Part shown: piece after piece, positions 33,217-42,873 of the stretch
Position numbering within the stretch: the stretch's first letter is position 1
Layout of the letters: the number at the start of each line of letters is the position of its first letter
Assembly: GCF_012927345.1 (NCBI RefSeq)
Contig: NZ_JABBGJ010000017.1
Coordinates: 62,001-126,000, forward strand
DNA: 64,000 bases
Direction of reading: 5' to 3'
Source of the DNA: Paraburkholderia polaris
GTDB lineage: Bacteria; Pseudomonadota; Gammaproteobacteria; Burkholderiales; Burkholderiaceae
The notes under the pieces: generated by a model
Seen by the model: only the letters and a program-made list of their open reading frames with translations
Database searches by the model: none
Told to the model about the DNA's origin: nothing
Translations under genes and position numbers: made by a program

Positions 33217-34431
33217 ATGCAGATCGGCCAACGGATCGGCACGCCCCTTTCTGAATCCGCCACGCGCGTCATGCTGCTCGGCGCCGGCGAGCTCGGCAAG
33301 GAAGTGATCATCGCGCTGCAACGGCTGGGCGTCGAAGTGATCGCCGTCGACCGTTATCCGAACGCGCCGGGCCACCAGGTCGCGCATCGCTCGCACGTGA
33401 TCGACATGACCGACCGCGCTGCATTGCGCGCGCTGGTCGAGCAGGAGCGCCCGCATCTGATCGTCCCCGAGATCGAGGCGATCGCAACCGACGCGCTCGC
33501 CGCCATCGAAACCGACGGCCTCGCCGAAGTGATCCCGACCGCGCGCGCCACGCAACTTACGATGAACCGCGAAGGCATCCGCCGTCTGGCCGCTGAAGAA
33601 CTCGGCCTGCCGACCTCGCCGTACGCGTTCGCCGATTCACTCGAGGAACTGCGCGCGGGCATCGCCAAGGTCGGCTATCCGTGCGTCGTGAAGCCGGTGA
33701 TGTCGTCGTCGGGCAAGGGGCAGTCGGTGTTGAAGAGCGACGCGGATGTCGAAACCGCCTGGCAATACGCGATGGCGGGCGGCCGCGTGAATCACGGCCG
33801 CGTGATCGTTGAAGGCTTTATCGACTTCGAATACGAAATCACCCAGCTGACCGTGCGCGCGATCGATCCGGCGAGCGGCGAAGTCAGCACGTATTTCTGC
33901 GACCCGATCGGCCACGTGCAGGTGGCGGGCGACTACGTCGAATCGTGGCAGCCACAGCCGATGAGTCCGCTCGCGCTGGAACGTTCGCGCGAAGTGGCGC
34001 ACAAGGTGACTGCGGCATTGGGCGGCAGGGGTCTGTTCGGTGTGGAACTTTTCGTGCGCGGCGATGACGTATGGTTCTCGGAAGTCAGCCCGCGTCCGCA
34101 CGATACGGGTCTGGTCACGCTGTGCTCGCAACGCTTCTCGGAGTTCGAACTGCATGCGCGCGCGATCCTCGGCTTGCCGGTGGATACGTCGCTGCGGGCG
34201 CCGGGCGCGTCGGCGGTGATTTACGGCGGTCTGGACGAGACGGCTATTGCTTTCGAAGGCGTCGCCGCGGCGTTGGCCGTGCCGAATGCGGATCTGCGTC
34301 TCTTCGGCAAGCCGGAGAGCTTCGTCAAGCGCCGCATGGGCGTGGCGCTCGCCACCGGCGAGACAATCGACGAAGCACGCTCGCGCGCCAAGCAGGCCGC
34401 GGCGGCGGTACGGCCGGTTTCCACGAAGTAA
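33217..34431 (+). CDS. purT: Formate-dependent phosphoribosylglycinamide formyltransferase
   Basis: PurT formylates GAR to FGAR in purine synthesis using formate and ATP rather than formyl-tetrahydrofolate. The 404-residue protein has the ATP-grasp layout: N-terminal VMLLGAGELGKEV, the formate/GAR-contacting VPEIEAIATDAL, the P-loop-like MSSSGKGQS, and the metal site WFSEVSPRPHDTGLVTL. The length agrees with E. coli PurT (392). The ATG at 33217 follows ctggaga. It is monocistronic by position, with 135 bases to the next gene. Confidence 0.95.
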   Translation: MQIGQRIGTPLSESATRVMLLGAGELGKEVIIALQRLGVEVIAVDRYPNAPGHQVAHRSHVIDMTDRAALRALVEQERPHLIVPEIEAIATDALAAIETDGLAEVIPTARATQLTMNREGIRRLAAEELGLPTSPYAFADSLEELRAGIAKVGYPCVVKPVMSSSGKGQSVLKSDADVETAWQYAMAGGRVNHGRVIVEGFIDFEYEITQLTVRAIDPASGEVSTYFCDPIGHVQVAGDYVESWQPQPMSPLALERSREVAHKVTAALGGRGLFGVELFVRGDDVWFSEVSPRPHDTGLVTLCSQRFSEFELHARAILGLPVDTSLRAPGASAVIYGGLDETAIAFEGVAAALAVPNADLRLFGKPESFVKRRMGVALATGETIDEARSRAKQAAAAVRPVSTK

Positions 34432-34566
34432 CGCGCGTCGATGCGTGCTGCGGATTGCCGCAGCACATTGACGTGTGATGCTGATCTGCCATGCGGTCAC
34501 CGCGCGTTTCGCAAGCTGGTTGCGCGCAAAACCCGGCTTATGAAGTTCGTCGACGTAGAGGTATGT

Positions 34567-34779
34567 ATGACCCTGGAGTCCCGCAAGAACATGCGGTTTG
34601 GAAGGTTGGGCCGTTTCGGCGCATTTGGCGTGCTGCTCGCGCTCTGTGCTGGGCTGACAGGGTGCGGTCTCGCCGCTGCGCCGTGCCGGGTTGCATCCGC
34701 TGGGTTGAAGATCGTGCCGCTGGTCGGGCATGTGGCCGCCGCGCCGACCGACGCCTGCGCCAGCGTGATCGATCCATAA
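34567..34779 (+). CDS. Small lipoprotein
   Basis: The 70-residue product has a signal peptide with lipobox LTGC, giving a mature lipoprotein of about 38 residues that begins CGLAAAPCRVASAG and ends ACASVIDP. Two further Cys in the mature part could form a disulfide. Small lipoproteins of this appearance are common in Burkholderia; function unknown. ATG 34567 is chosen because a tagaggt ribosome-like site precedes it; ATG 34540 and 34591 are alternatives. Confidence 0.65.
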   Translation: MTLESRKNMRFGRLGRFGAFGVLLALCAGLTGCGLAAAPCRVASAGLKIVPLVGHVAAAPTDACASVIDP

Positions 34780-34915
34780 GCAATCCACGACCGGTTCACG
34801 ATGGCGTCCGTGAGCGTTCCGGACTCGCAACAGAGCCGCAACCCCGGCGGCAAACACTGTCGCAGCGCAAGGCGCGCCGCCGGTGCTTGATGTGCAACAA
34901 CGATCGAGGCATCTC

Positions 34916-35284
34916 ATGAAGAAATGGCTTGTTGCAGTCACTATGGGAGTGGGTCTCGCGGCGCTGTACGGCAATGCATGGGCCGCGCCGTTGAACCTCG
35001 CCGAGATTCAGGCCAAGAATCGCCAGACGCACAAATACACCTGTGCGACCGGCAAGATTCTGCAAGTGACCTACTGGAACACGGCGAACGGCCAAAGCTT
35101 TGCGCTCGTCCCTGTAAAAGGCCAGCAACTGCTGTTCGTCAACACGATATCGGCCTCCGGCGCGAAGTATCAGGCCGGCAGCTACACCTGGTGGACCAAG
35201 GGCCCGCGCGCCGACCTGTACGACGCGACGGACGGCGAAAACGCCCCGCCGATGCTGTCCGACTGCGTCACCATCAATCGCTGA
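34916..35284 (+). CDS. MliC-family lysozyme inhibitor (periplasmic)
   Basis: The 122-residue precursor has a signal peptide cleaved after AWA. The mature domain shows the MliC pattern: YTCATGKILQVTYWNTANG, a central FVNTISASGAKYQAG and WWTKGPRADLY, with Cys residues at both ends that would form the family disulfide. MliC/PliC proteins block c-type lysozyme. No lipobox is present, so it resembles the soluble periplasmic PliC branch. It lies 136 bases after the small lipoprotein on the same strand. Confidence 0.8.
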   Translation: MKKWLVAVTMGVGLAALYGNAWAAPLNLAEIQAKNRQTHKYTCATGKILQVTYWNTANGQSFALVPVKGQQLLFVNTISASGAKYQAGSYTWWTKGPRADLYDATDGENAPPMLSDCVTINR

Positions 35285-35542
35285 GCATGATGCGTCGTCT
35301 TTCTTCAAAGACGCCGCCTGCCTCACCTTACGTTTGCTTCTGCCTTGCGGCGCTGCCCGCCTGCGCGCATCCTTTCCGTTCGAGTAGTAAGCTGTCCGGC
35401 ATGGCATCCGCTGTACCGACCTGCCATGCCGCGCGCCGCACGCGTCGCGTTGGCCGTCTTTGTCGTCGTCTTCGATCGTCCGATACCGGACCTCAACGGG
35501 CGGGCTCATGGCCCGCGTCCGTTTCATCAAGCGAGACCCTCC

Positions 35543-37195
35543 ATGAAAGCATCGGACCTGTTCGTCAAATCGCTGGAAGCCGAAGGTGTCGAGTACGTGT
35601 TCGGCATCCCCGGTGAAGAAAATCTCGATCTGCTCGAATCGCTGCGCCGCTCGAAAATTCGCCTGATTCTTACGCGTCACGAACAGGCAGCCGGTTTCAT
35701 GGCCGCCACGTATGGGCGTCTGACCGGGCGCACCGGTGTGTGTCTGGCCACCCTCGGGCCGGGCGCGACCAACTTCGTGACCGCCGCTGCGTATGCCCAG
35801 TTGGGCGGCATGCCGATGCTGATGGTGACCGGACAAAAGCCGATCAAGTCGAGCAAGCAGGGGCATTTTCAGATTGTCGACGTGGTGCGGATGATGGAGC
35901 CGCTCACCAAGTACACGCGGCAGATCGTCTCGATCGCCAACATTCCAGCCGCGGTGCGCGAGGCGGTGCGTCAGGCGGAAGAAGAGCGGCCTGGCGCCAC
36001 GCACCTCGAATTGCCTGAAGACGTCGCGCACGAAGAAGGCGACGGCCATCCGATTCCGAAGAGCTACAGCCGCCGTCCAGTCGCCGAAGAAAAAGCGGTG
36101 GCGCGTGCGGTCGAGGCGATCACGAAGGCGAAGCATCCGTTGCTGATGATCGGCGCGGGCGGCAACCGCAAGACCACCACCAAGATGTTGCGCGAATTCG
36201 TCGACCAGATCGGCATTCCGTTTTTTACGACGCAGATGGGCAAAGGCGTGATCGATGAATCACACCCGATGTGGCTCGGCAACGCGACCTTGTCCGACGG
36301 CGACTTCGTGCACCGCGCGATCGACCACGCGGATTGCATCATCAATGTCGGCCACGACGTGATCGAAAAGCCGCCGTTCTTCATGCGCAGCGGCGATGCC
36401 GGCGAGAAGACGGTGATTCACGTCAACTTTCTCGGCGCGGAAGTCGATACGGTGTATTTCCCGCAGATCGAAGTGGTCGGTGACATCGCCAACGCGGTGT
36501 GGCAGCTCAAGGAAAGTCTCAAGGAGCGGCAGGAGCACTGGGACTTCACGCGCTTCAAGGAGATCAAGCAGCACTTCGAAGCGCATCTGGTCAAAGGCCA
36601 GCACGACGACCGTTTCCCGATGTACCCCGTGCGGATCGTCAACGACGTCTACGAGACCACGCCGGTGGACGGCATCGTGTGTCTGGACAACGGCATGTAC
36701 AAGATCTGGTTCGCGCGCTACTACCGCGCGCACGAACCGAATTCGCTGCTGCTCGATAACGCGTTGGCGTCGATGGGCGCCGGCTTGCCGTCCGCGATCG
36801 CGACCAAGATCGTGCACCCGGACCGCAAGGTCATGGCGGTGTGCGGCGACGGCGGCTTCATGATGAATTCGCAGGAGCTGGAAACGGCAGTGCGTCTGAA
36901 GCTCGATCTGGTGATCCTGATTTTGCGCGACGACGCGTTCGGCATGATTCGCTGGAAGCAGGAAAACATGAACTTCCCGGACTACGGCATGACGCTGAGC
37001 AACCCGGATTTCGTCGCGTATGCAGAGAGCTACGGCGCGAAGGGTCATCGCATTGAATCGGCCGCGGAATTCGCGCCGCTGCTGCGCGAATGTTTCGCAA
37101 CGCCGGGTGTGCATGTGATCGATCTGCCGATCGACTACTCGGACAACGAGCGCGTCCTGAATCGCGAGATCAAGCGGCTCTCCGCACAACTATGA
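35543..37195 (+). CDS. Thiamine-diphosphate enzyme, acetolactate synthase large-subunit-like
   Basis: The 550-residue protein has all three domains of acetolactate synthase-type enzymes. The N-terminal part has the catalytic Glu47 in TRHEQAAGFMA, with FGIPGEENLDLLESL before it and TLGPGATN after it. The cofactor part has GDGGFMMNSQELET and then RDDAFGMIRWKQ. An Asp occupies the second metal position, where anabolic enzymes have Asn; this resembles catabolic AlsS-type enzymes. No regulatory small subunit (ilvN) is adjacent. The next gene is an aldehyde dehydrogenase 99 bases downstream, so the pair may handle an aldehyde or keto-acid route. ATG 35543 is preferred to the longer frame from 35345. 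Confidence 0.82.
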   Translation: MKASDLFVKSLEAEGVEYVFGIPGEENLDLLESLRRSKIRLILTRHEQAAGFMAATYGRLTGRTGVCLATLGPGATNFVTAAAYAQLGGMPMLMVTGQKPIKSSKQGHFQIVDVVRMMEPLTKYTRQIVSIANIPAAVREAVRQAEEERPGATHLELPEDVAHEEGDGHPIPKSYSRRPVAEEKAVARAVEAITKAKHPLLMIGAGGNRKTTTKMLREFVDQIGIPFFTTQMGKGVIDESHPMWLGNATLSDGDFVHRAIDHADCIINVGHDVIEKPPFFMRSGDAGEKTVIHVNFLGAEVDTVYFPQIEVVGDIANAVWQLKESLKERQEHWDFTRFKEIKQHFEAHLVKGQHDDRFPMYPVRIVNDVYETTPVDGIVCLDNGMYKIWFARYYRAHEPNSLLLDNALASMGAGLPSAIATKIVHPDRKVMAVCGDGGFMMNSQELETAVRLKLDLVILILRDDAFGMIRWKQENMNFPDYGMTLSNPDFVAYAESYGAKGHRIESAAEFAPLLRECFATPGVHVIDLPIDYSDNERVLNREIKRLSAQL

Positions 37196-37294
37196 GCGCA
37201 ACGGTGATGGACGAAACAGCCACGAGCGGCAGCGGGGCATAGCCCTTGCTCGCTGCATGGCGGATGTCAGGTATTGGATCAAGGAGAACGCGTC

Positions 37295-38731
37295 ATGTTG
37301 AACAAGACTTACCCGTACTACCTCGCAAACGTTGCGGTGGCCGCCAACACCGATCTCGAAGTCACGGATAAATTCAGCGGCGAGGTGGCGACCCGCGTGG
37401 CGATGGCGGACGCGACGGCGATCGACAAAGCGATCGGCTATGCCGTCGAGGCGATGCCGGCGTTGCGCACGTTTCCGCCGTTCAAGCGCCAAGCCGTGCT
37501 CGAACATTGCGTGAAGCGGTTCCGCGAGCGTTACGACGAACTGGCGCTTGCGCTGTGTATCGAAGCCGGCAAGCCGATCAACGACTCGAAAGGCGAGGTC
37601 ACGCGTTTGATCGATACGTTCAAGGTGGCGGCTGAAGAGTCGGTGCGCATCGACGGCGAGATCATCAATCTGGAGATTTCGCCGCGGGCGAAGGGCTATC
37701 ACGGCTATGTGAAGCGTGTACCGATCGGTCCGTGCTCGTTTATCTCGCCGTTCAATTTTCCGCTGAACCTGACTGCGCATAAGGTCGCGCCGGCGATCGC
37801 GGCGGGCGTGCCGTTCGTCTTGAAGCCGGCAAGCCGCACGCCGGTCGGCGCGCTCATTATGGGCGAGATTCTGGCGGAAACCGACTTGCCGAAAGGCGCG
37901 TTCTCGATTCTTCCGGCCCATCGCGACGGCGCTGATCTGTTCACCACCGATGAGCGTTTCAAGCTGCTGTCCTTCACCGGCTCGCCCGCGGTGGGCTGGG
38001 AACTGAAGAAAAAGGCTGGCAAGAAAAAGGTAATTCTGGAGCTGGGCGGCAATGCGGCGGCGATCGTCGATGGCGATCAGGGCGAGAAGCTCGACTACGT
38101 GGTCGACCGGCTGGCGTTCGGCGCGTTCTATCAGTCGGGGCAAAGTTGCATCGGCGTGCAGCGGATTCTGGTGCATGCGAAGGTCTACGACGCGCTGCGT
38201 GAGAAGCTGATCGCGAAGACCAGGTCGCTTGTCATGGGCGATCCGAAGGACGAAAAGACCTTTGTCGGGCCGATGATCTCCGAATCCGAGTCCAAACGCC
38301 TCGCCGGCTGGATGGACAGCGCGGTGCAGGCTGGCGCGAAGATCGTCGCGGGCGGCAAGGTGGAAGGCGCGATGTTCGAGGCCACGCTGCTCGAAGGCGT
38401 GAAGCGCGACACCGATCTCTATCGCAAGGAAGCCTTCGGTCCGGTGGCGATTCTGGAGCGTTTCGACGATTTCGACGCCGCGCTGGCCACCGTCAACGAC
38501 AGCGACTTCGGCCTGCAGGCCGGCGTGTTCACCGACTCGCTCGCCCATGCGCACCGCGCATGGGATGTGCTCGAAGTGGGCGGCGTGGTGATCAACGACG
38601 TGCCGTCGTTCCGGGTCGACAACATGCCTTATGGCGGCGTGAAGGATTCCGGACTCGGGCGCGAGGGCGTGCGTTATGCGATCGAGGATATGACCGAGAT
38701 GCGCTTGATGGTGATGCGCGAGACGTGGTGA
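37295..38731 (+). CDS. Aldehyde dehydrogenase family protein
   Basis: The 478-residue enzyme has the family residues: Cys285 in SGQSCIG, general base Glu249 in LELGGN, and NAD-binding FTGSPAVGWELKKKAG. ISPFNFPLNL (151-160) holds the catalytic-site Asn. NAD(P)-dependent oxidation of an aldehyde to an acid is expected; the layout resembles the lactaldehyde/glyceraldehyde-3-phosphate non-phosphorylating group. ATG 37295 follows aaggaga. It is probably in one transcript with the acetolactate-synthase-like gene. Confidence 0.9.
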   Translation: MLNKTYPYYLANVAVAANTDLEVTDKFSGEVATRVAMADATAIDKAIGYAVEAMPALRTFPPFKRQAVLEHCVKRFRERYDELALALCIEAGKPINDSKGEVTRLIDTFKVAAEESVRIDGEIINLEISPRAKGYHGYVKRVPIGPCSFISPFNFPLNLTAHKVAPAIAAGVPFVLKPASRTPVGALIMGEILAETDLPKGAFSILPAHRDGADLFTTDERFKLLSFTGSPAVGWELKKKAGKKKVILELGGNAAAIVDGDQGEKLDYVVDRLAFGAFYQSGQSCIGVQRILVHAKVYDALREKLIAKTRSLVMGDPKDEKTFVGPMISESESKRLAGWMDSAVQAGAKIVAGGKVEGAMFEATLLEGVKRDTDLYRKEAFGPVAILERFDDFDAALATVNDSDFGLQAGVFTDSLAHAHRAWDVLEVGGVVINDVPSFRVDNMPYGGVKDSGLGREGVRYAIEDMTEMRLMVMRETW

Positions 38732-39221
38732 CGGGGCAGTGCGGCGGCGCATGACGATGATGCGGTCGCCTTCCGGGTCTTCGCGTCTTCTTCGGGTATT
38801 CGGGGCTCAGTCGTGGTGTGCGCTGTCCGTGCACCCGCGTCGGACATCCTGCGGCGGGGTTGGGGCGAACCGGACTGTCATGCATCTGTCGCACGTGCGC
38901 ACTACGCTGCGTGCGAGGCGTTCCGACCCTCGCTGGCTGTCTTCCGGAGCCGGCGCGGACGGCCCGGTGAGCGGCTCGCCGGCCGGCTTTCGTCTGCGTA
39001 AGCAGAAAGCCGGCAGATGCGCCATGAGTGTTTTTGCTGAAGTGCTACAATACCGGCCTTTCCGGCGGGTGTTTCCGCCGGCCGGAGCCGGCCGCATTTT
39101 TTCCCGTAATACTGACGGGTCCCGTGCGGAACGCCGTGGCTCCGCCTTCATCCTGATGCCCTCTGCGGTTCCGACCGCTGCCGCGCGCACCGCGCCAAGC
39201 GCATTTTTAGCGAAAGCCACC
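38732..39221 (+). other. rhlE upstream region and leader
   Basis: These 490 bases hold no supported gene. A TACAAT at 39046-39051 is a candidate -10 without a convincing -35. It is followed by the GC-rich hairpin region described separately, giving a leader of about 165 nt before the rhlE ATG. Confidence 0.45.
39062..39102 (+). promoter_or_regulatory. Terminator-like hairpins in the rhlE leader (possible attenuator)
   Basis: A perfect 7-bp GC stem (39062-39068 with 39075-39081) is followed by an overlapping 6-bp palindrome (39080-39085 with 39088-39093) and a run of six T at 39097-39102. The layout is stem plus U-run, inside the predicted leader and 120 bases before the ATG, as expected for transcription attenuation. 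Confidence 0.45.
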
Positions 39222-40709
39222 ATGTCCGACACAGCCGTCACGCCCAGCACTGCGACTTTTGATCAATTCGGTCTCGCGCCCGACATCCTGAAAGCCGTCA
39301 AAGAATCGGGCTACACCATCCCTACGCCGATCCAGGAGCAGGCGATTCCCGTCGTGCTGGCCGGCCGTGACATGATGGGCGCCGCGCAAACCGGTACCGG
39401 CAAGACCGCGAGCTTCTCGCTGCCGATCATCCAGCGTCTGCTTGCGCAGGCCAGCACGAGCGCATCGCCCGCCCGCCATCCGGTGCGCGCGCTGATCCTT
39501 ACGCCGACCCGCGAACTCGCCGACCAGGTGGCGGCGAACGTGCAGTCGTATGCCAAGCACACGGCGCTGCGCAGCGCCGTAGTGTTCGGCGGTGTCGATA
39601 TGAATCCGCAGTCCGAGCAGCTGCGCCGCGGCGTCGAAATTCTGATCGCCACGCCGGGCCGTCTGCTCGATCACGTGCAACAGAAAACCGCCAACCTCGG
39701 CCAGGTGCAGATCCTCGTGCTCGACGAAGCCGACCGGATGCTCGACATGGGCTTCCTGCCGGATCTGCAGCGCATTCTGAACCTGCTGCCGAAGGAACGT
39801 CAGACGCTGCTGTTTTCGGCCACGTTCTCGGGCGAAATCAAGAAGCTTGCCGCCACGTATCTGCGCGACCCGCAGACGATCGAAGTCGCGCGCAGCAATT
39901 CGACTGCGACCAATGTGACGCAGATCGTTTATGAGGTCGCCGAGGGTGACAAGACCGGCGCTGTCGTTAAGTTGATTCGTGACCGCGGCCTCAAGCAGGT
40001 GATCGTGTTCTGTAACAGCAAGATCGGCGCGAGCCGTCTGGCGCGGAGCCTGGAGCGCGATGGCGTAGTGGCCACTGCGATTCACGGCGACCGTACCCAG
40101 AACGAACGGATGCAGGCTCTGGATGCGTTCAAGCGTGGCGAGATCGAGGCATTGGTGGCGACTGACGTTGCCGCGCGTGGTTTGGATATTGCCGAGCTGC
40201 CCGCCGTGATCAATTTCGATCTGCCGTTCAATGCGGAAGATTATGTGCACCGGATCGGGCGCACCGGGCGTGCTGGCGCGTCGGGCGATGCGTTGTCGCT
40301 GTGCAGCCCGAATGAGCGTAAGCAGCTTGCCGATATCGAGAAGCTGATCAAGCGGCCTTTGGATGTGCAACACCTGACTGTGGACACGCCGGTGCGGCAT
40401 CACCATGAAGAGCGTCCGCCGCGGCGTGAGCGTGTTGATGGCCGTGCAGAGGGTCGTGACGAGCGGGGCGGTCGCCGGCGTTCAGGCGCTTCGTCCTCGG
40501 GTTCGTTCGATCGGCCGCATCATCATCGCGCGCAGCCTGTGGATGATTTCTTCCTCAAGCCTTATGAGCCGTCGGCGGCTTCCGTTCGGAAAGTTGAAGA
40601 GGCGGCCGCCTCTTCCGCTGCGGCTCCGCAGAAGTCTTCTTCCAAGCAGCCGTTGGCTGCGCTGCTGGGTGGGTTTGGGATGCCGAGGAAGTCGCCTTCG
40701 TCTTCCTGA
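39222..40709 (+). CDS. rhlE: DEAD-box RNA helicase, RhlE type
   Basis: The 495-residue helicase has the Q motif (FDQFGL with TPIQEQAIP), motif I AQTGTGKT, Ia PTRELADQ, motif II DEAD in VLDEADRMLDMG, motif III SAT in FSATFSG, and motif VI HRIGRTGRAG. RhlE-type helicases remodel RNA in ribosome assembly and mRNA decay, often at low temperature. A tail of about 110 residues from HHHEERPPRRERVDG onward is Arg- and Ser-rich and probably RNA-binding and disordered. ATG 39222 is chosen, as the Q motif begins 13 residues later; the open frame upstream crosses the leader hairpins. Confidence 0.93.
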   Translation: MSDTAVTPSTATFDQFGLAPDILKAVKESGYTIPTPIQEQAIPVVLAGRDMMGAAQTGTGKTASFSLPIIQRLLAQASTSASPARHPVRALILTPTRELADQVAANVQSYAKHTALRSAVVFGGVDMNPQSEQLRRGVEILIATPGRLLDHVQQKTANLGQVQILVLDEADRMLDMGFLPDLQRILNLLPKERQTLLFSATFSGEIKKLAATYLRDPQTIEVARSNSTATNVTQIVYEVAEGDKTGAVVKLIRDRGLKQVIVFCNSKIGASRLARSLERDGVVATAIHGDRTQNERMQALDAFKRGEIEALVATDVAARGLDIAELPAVINFDLPFNAEDYVHRIGRTGRAGASGDALSLCSPNERKQLADIEKLIKRPLDVQHLTVDTPVRHHHEERPPRRERVDGRAEGRDERGGRRRSGASSSGSFDRPHHHRAQPVDDFFLKPYEPSAASVRKVEEAAASSAAAPQKSSSKQPLAALLGGFGMPRKSPSSS

Positions 40710-40824
40710 TTTTGGGTTTTACCAATCAGTCTTGTTGTTTTTGGTGTTTCCGATTTTTGCGTTTCTTTCCGAGCGGTTTATTAGCGCTGCCTCTGTTCGG
40801 GGCGGCAGCGACTTCTTGCTGTAA

Positions 40825-41709
40825 TCAAATTCGTGCGCTCATGCGCGCTGCCCATGCTGCCGTCGCGGCAGCATAAAAACCCTCCAGCGTCGCATGCGCG
40901 GTCCCGTCTAGTTCAAGACCCAGATGACGCGCGGCTGCGCTCAGCGCTTCAAGCGGGTTGTCATTGTCTAGCGCGGTTGCGCCATTTTGCTTGCTGAGTT
41001 TTTCGCCCTGTTCGTTCATCACGACAGGTACATGCAAATACTCCGGCGTCGAAACGCCCAGGCAACGCTGCAGGTAGATCTGGCGAGCAGTTGAATCCAT
41101 CAAGTCCGCGCCTCGCACAATGTGCGTAATGTCCGCGTCCGCATCGTCGACCACCACCGCCAGTTGGTACGCCCACTGGTCGTCAGCTCGCCTCAGGACG
41201 AAGTCGCCGACCTCGGTGGCGAGGTTCTGCGTCTGCTTGCCCTGCCAGCGGTCTTCGAATGTGATCGCCGCCGCATCGCCGTCGGGGACGCGTAGGCGCC
41301 ATGCGCGCGCGGGTTTGCCGTGCAAGCCGCTGCGGCAGGTGCCGGGGTAGGCGAGCGTGGTGTTGCGCGCGTGCGCATTCAATAATGAATCGGCGATCTC
41401 CTTGCGCGTGCAGCCGCATGGATAGATCAAACCGGCAGCCTTAAGTTGATTCAGTGCTTCCTGATAGCGCGCGATGCGGCGGCTTTGCCAAACCGGTGGC
41501 GCGTCCGCATGCATGCCGAATCGTTCGAGGGTCGCCAGAATGTCCTCGGCCGCGCCCGGGACGGTGCGCGGACCGTCGATGTCTTCAACACGCACAAGCC
41601 ACGCACCGTCATGGGCGCGTGCGTCCAGCCAGCTTGCAAGCGCGCTCACCAGCGAGCCGAAATGCAACGGCCCGGTAGGCGACGGCGCGAAACGTCCACG
41701 ATAGGTCAT
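40825..41709 (-). CDS. gluQ: Glutamyl-Q tRNA(Asp) synthetase
   Basis: This truncated glutamyl-tRNA synthetase paralogue attaches glutamate to queuosine at position 34 of tRNA(Asp). The 294-residue protein has RFAPSPTGPLHFGSLVSAL, the HIGH-type site, a zinc-site region CGCTRKEI, and a KLSKQN (KMSKS-type) loop. It lacks the anticodon-binding domain, as expected of GluQ-RS. It is convergent with rhlE and 26 bases downstream of trhO on the same strand, which makes a tRNA-modification pair. Confidence 0.93.
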   Translation of the reverse strand: MTYRGRFAPSPTGPLHFGSLVSALASWLDARAHDGAWLVRVEDIDGPRTVPGAAEDILATLERFGMHADAPPVWQSRRIARYQEALNQLKAAGLIYPCGCTRKEIADSLLNAHARNTTLAYPGTCRSGLHGKPARAWRLRVPDGDAAAITFEDRWQGKQTQNLATEVGDFVLRRADDQWAYQLAVVVDDADADITHIVRGADLMDSTARQIYLQRCLGVSTPEYLHVPVVMNEQGEKLSKQNGATALDNDNPLEALSAAARHLGLELDGTAHATLEGFYAAATAAWAARMSARI

Positions 41710-41735
41710 CGATCAAATGAGTGAGATTGCTCTCA

Positions 41736-42599
41736 TCACGCGGCGCGCGCCGCCTTGCTGTCCGGATGGCACTCCGGACACGTCTTGCCCGCGACGTACA
41801 TTGGCGATTGTTGTGCCTCGGGCGTCACCACCGCGCGGCAGCCGAAGCATTGCGCCGTTGCGGTCGGCTCCAGTTGCGGATTGAGCGCGGTGCGGTAGTC
41901 GAACACGAAGCAGTCGCCGTGATAATGCGCGCCGCCGACTTCCTCGAAATACTTCAGGATGCCGCCTTCGAGTTGGTACACGTTTTCGATGCCAACTTCC
42001 TTCATGTGGATCGCAGCCTTCTCGCAGCGAATCCCGCCCGTGCAGAACGACACCACCGTCTTGCCTTCGAGATCGGCGCGGTTTTGCTCGATCACTTCCG
42101 GAAACTCGCTGAATTTCGTAATGCGGTAGTCGAGCGCGTCGTCGAACGTGCCGACGTCCACTTCGAATGCGTTGCGGGTGTCGAGCATCACGACGGGGCG
42201 GCCTTCGTCGTCATGGCCGCGGTCGAGCCAGCTTTTCAGCGTGGGGGCGTCGACGAACGGCGCGCGGCCGAGCTCGGGGCGGATCGCCGGCTTTTTCATC
42301 GTGATGATCTCGCGCTTGAGCTTGACCAGCATGCGGGTGAACGGCTGCTTGTCCGACAGGCTTTCCTTGAACTGCAGATTGACGAACTTGCCTTCGAACA
42401 GCGCGTCGTGACGGATGTAGTCGATGAACGCGTCCGTGGCTTCGCGAGTGCCGGCAACGAACAGATTGATGCCTTCCGGCGCCAGCAGGACGGTGCCGCG
42501 CAAGCCGAGCGTATTGCAGCGCTCGGTGACGAGCGGGCGCCATGCGGCGGTGTCTTCGATAGTCGCGAAATGATACGCGGCGAGATTAACGATACTCAT
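41736..42599 (-). CDS. trhO: tRNA uridine(34) hydroxylase, rhodanese family
   Basis: TrhO (YceA) uses O2 to hydroxylate uridine 34 in certain tRNAs on the way to 5-carboxymethoxyuridine. The 287-residue protein has the N-terminal acylphosphatase-like domain (GTVLLAPEGINLFVAGT) and a rhodanese domain with VVMLDTRNAFEVDVG and the active Cys186 in SFCTGGIRCEKAA. A zinc-ribbon-like tail (QCFGCRAVV, TCPECHP) follows. ATG 42599 is chosen; the upstream extension to 42662 is unconserved. Together with gluQ it forms a wobble-base modification unit. Confidence 0.92.
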   Translation of the reverse strand: MSIVNLAAYHFATIEDTAAWRPLVTERCNTLGLRGTVLLAPEGINLFVAGTREATDAFIDYIRHDALFEGKFVNLQFKESLSDKQPFTRMLVKLKREIITMKKPAIRPELGRAPFVDAPTLKSWLDRGHDDEGRPVVMLDTRNAFEVDVGTFDDALDYRITKFSEFPEVIEQNRADLEGKTVVSFCTGGIRCEKAAIHMKEVGIENVYQLEGGILKYFEEVGGAHYHGDCFVFDYRTALNPQLEPTATAQCFGCRAVVTPEAQQSPMYVAGKTCPECHPDSKAARAA

Positions 42600-42873
42600 G
42601 TGTGTCCAGCGGTAAGAAGTGCGCGGCGGCGCGGAAAATGGGGCGCATTGAGCTGCCCGCATCAGGTTCCATGCGGCGCGGCCACGTCGAATAGGGCGAA
42701 ACTCGTATTATCCCTCAAGCTGGCGCTTCGTCCGACTCGGCCGAATGGCCAGTCTATGGCGGCAGCGCAAATTGCCCGCAAAACATCGGCGTATGGCGCT
42801 CTCGCGTTGCGCTCCTAGGCCGAACGGCTAACGCGCGGTTTTGGCCTGAAAACTCCGGAAGGGTGGAGTTACA

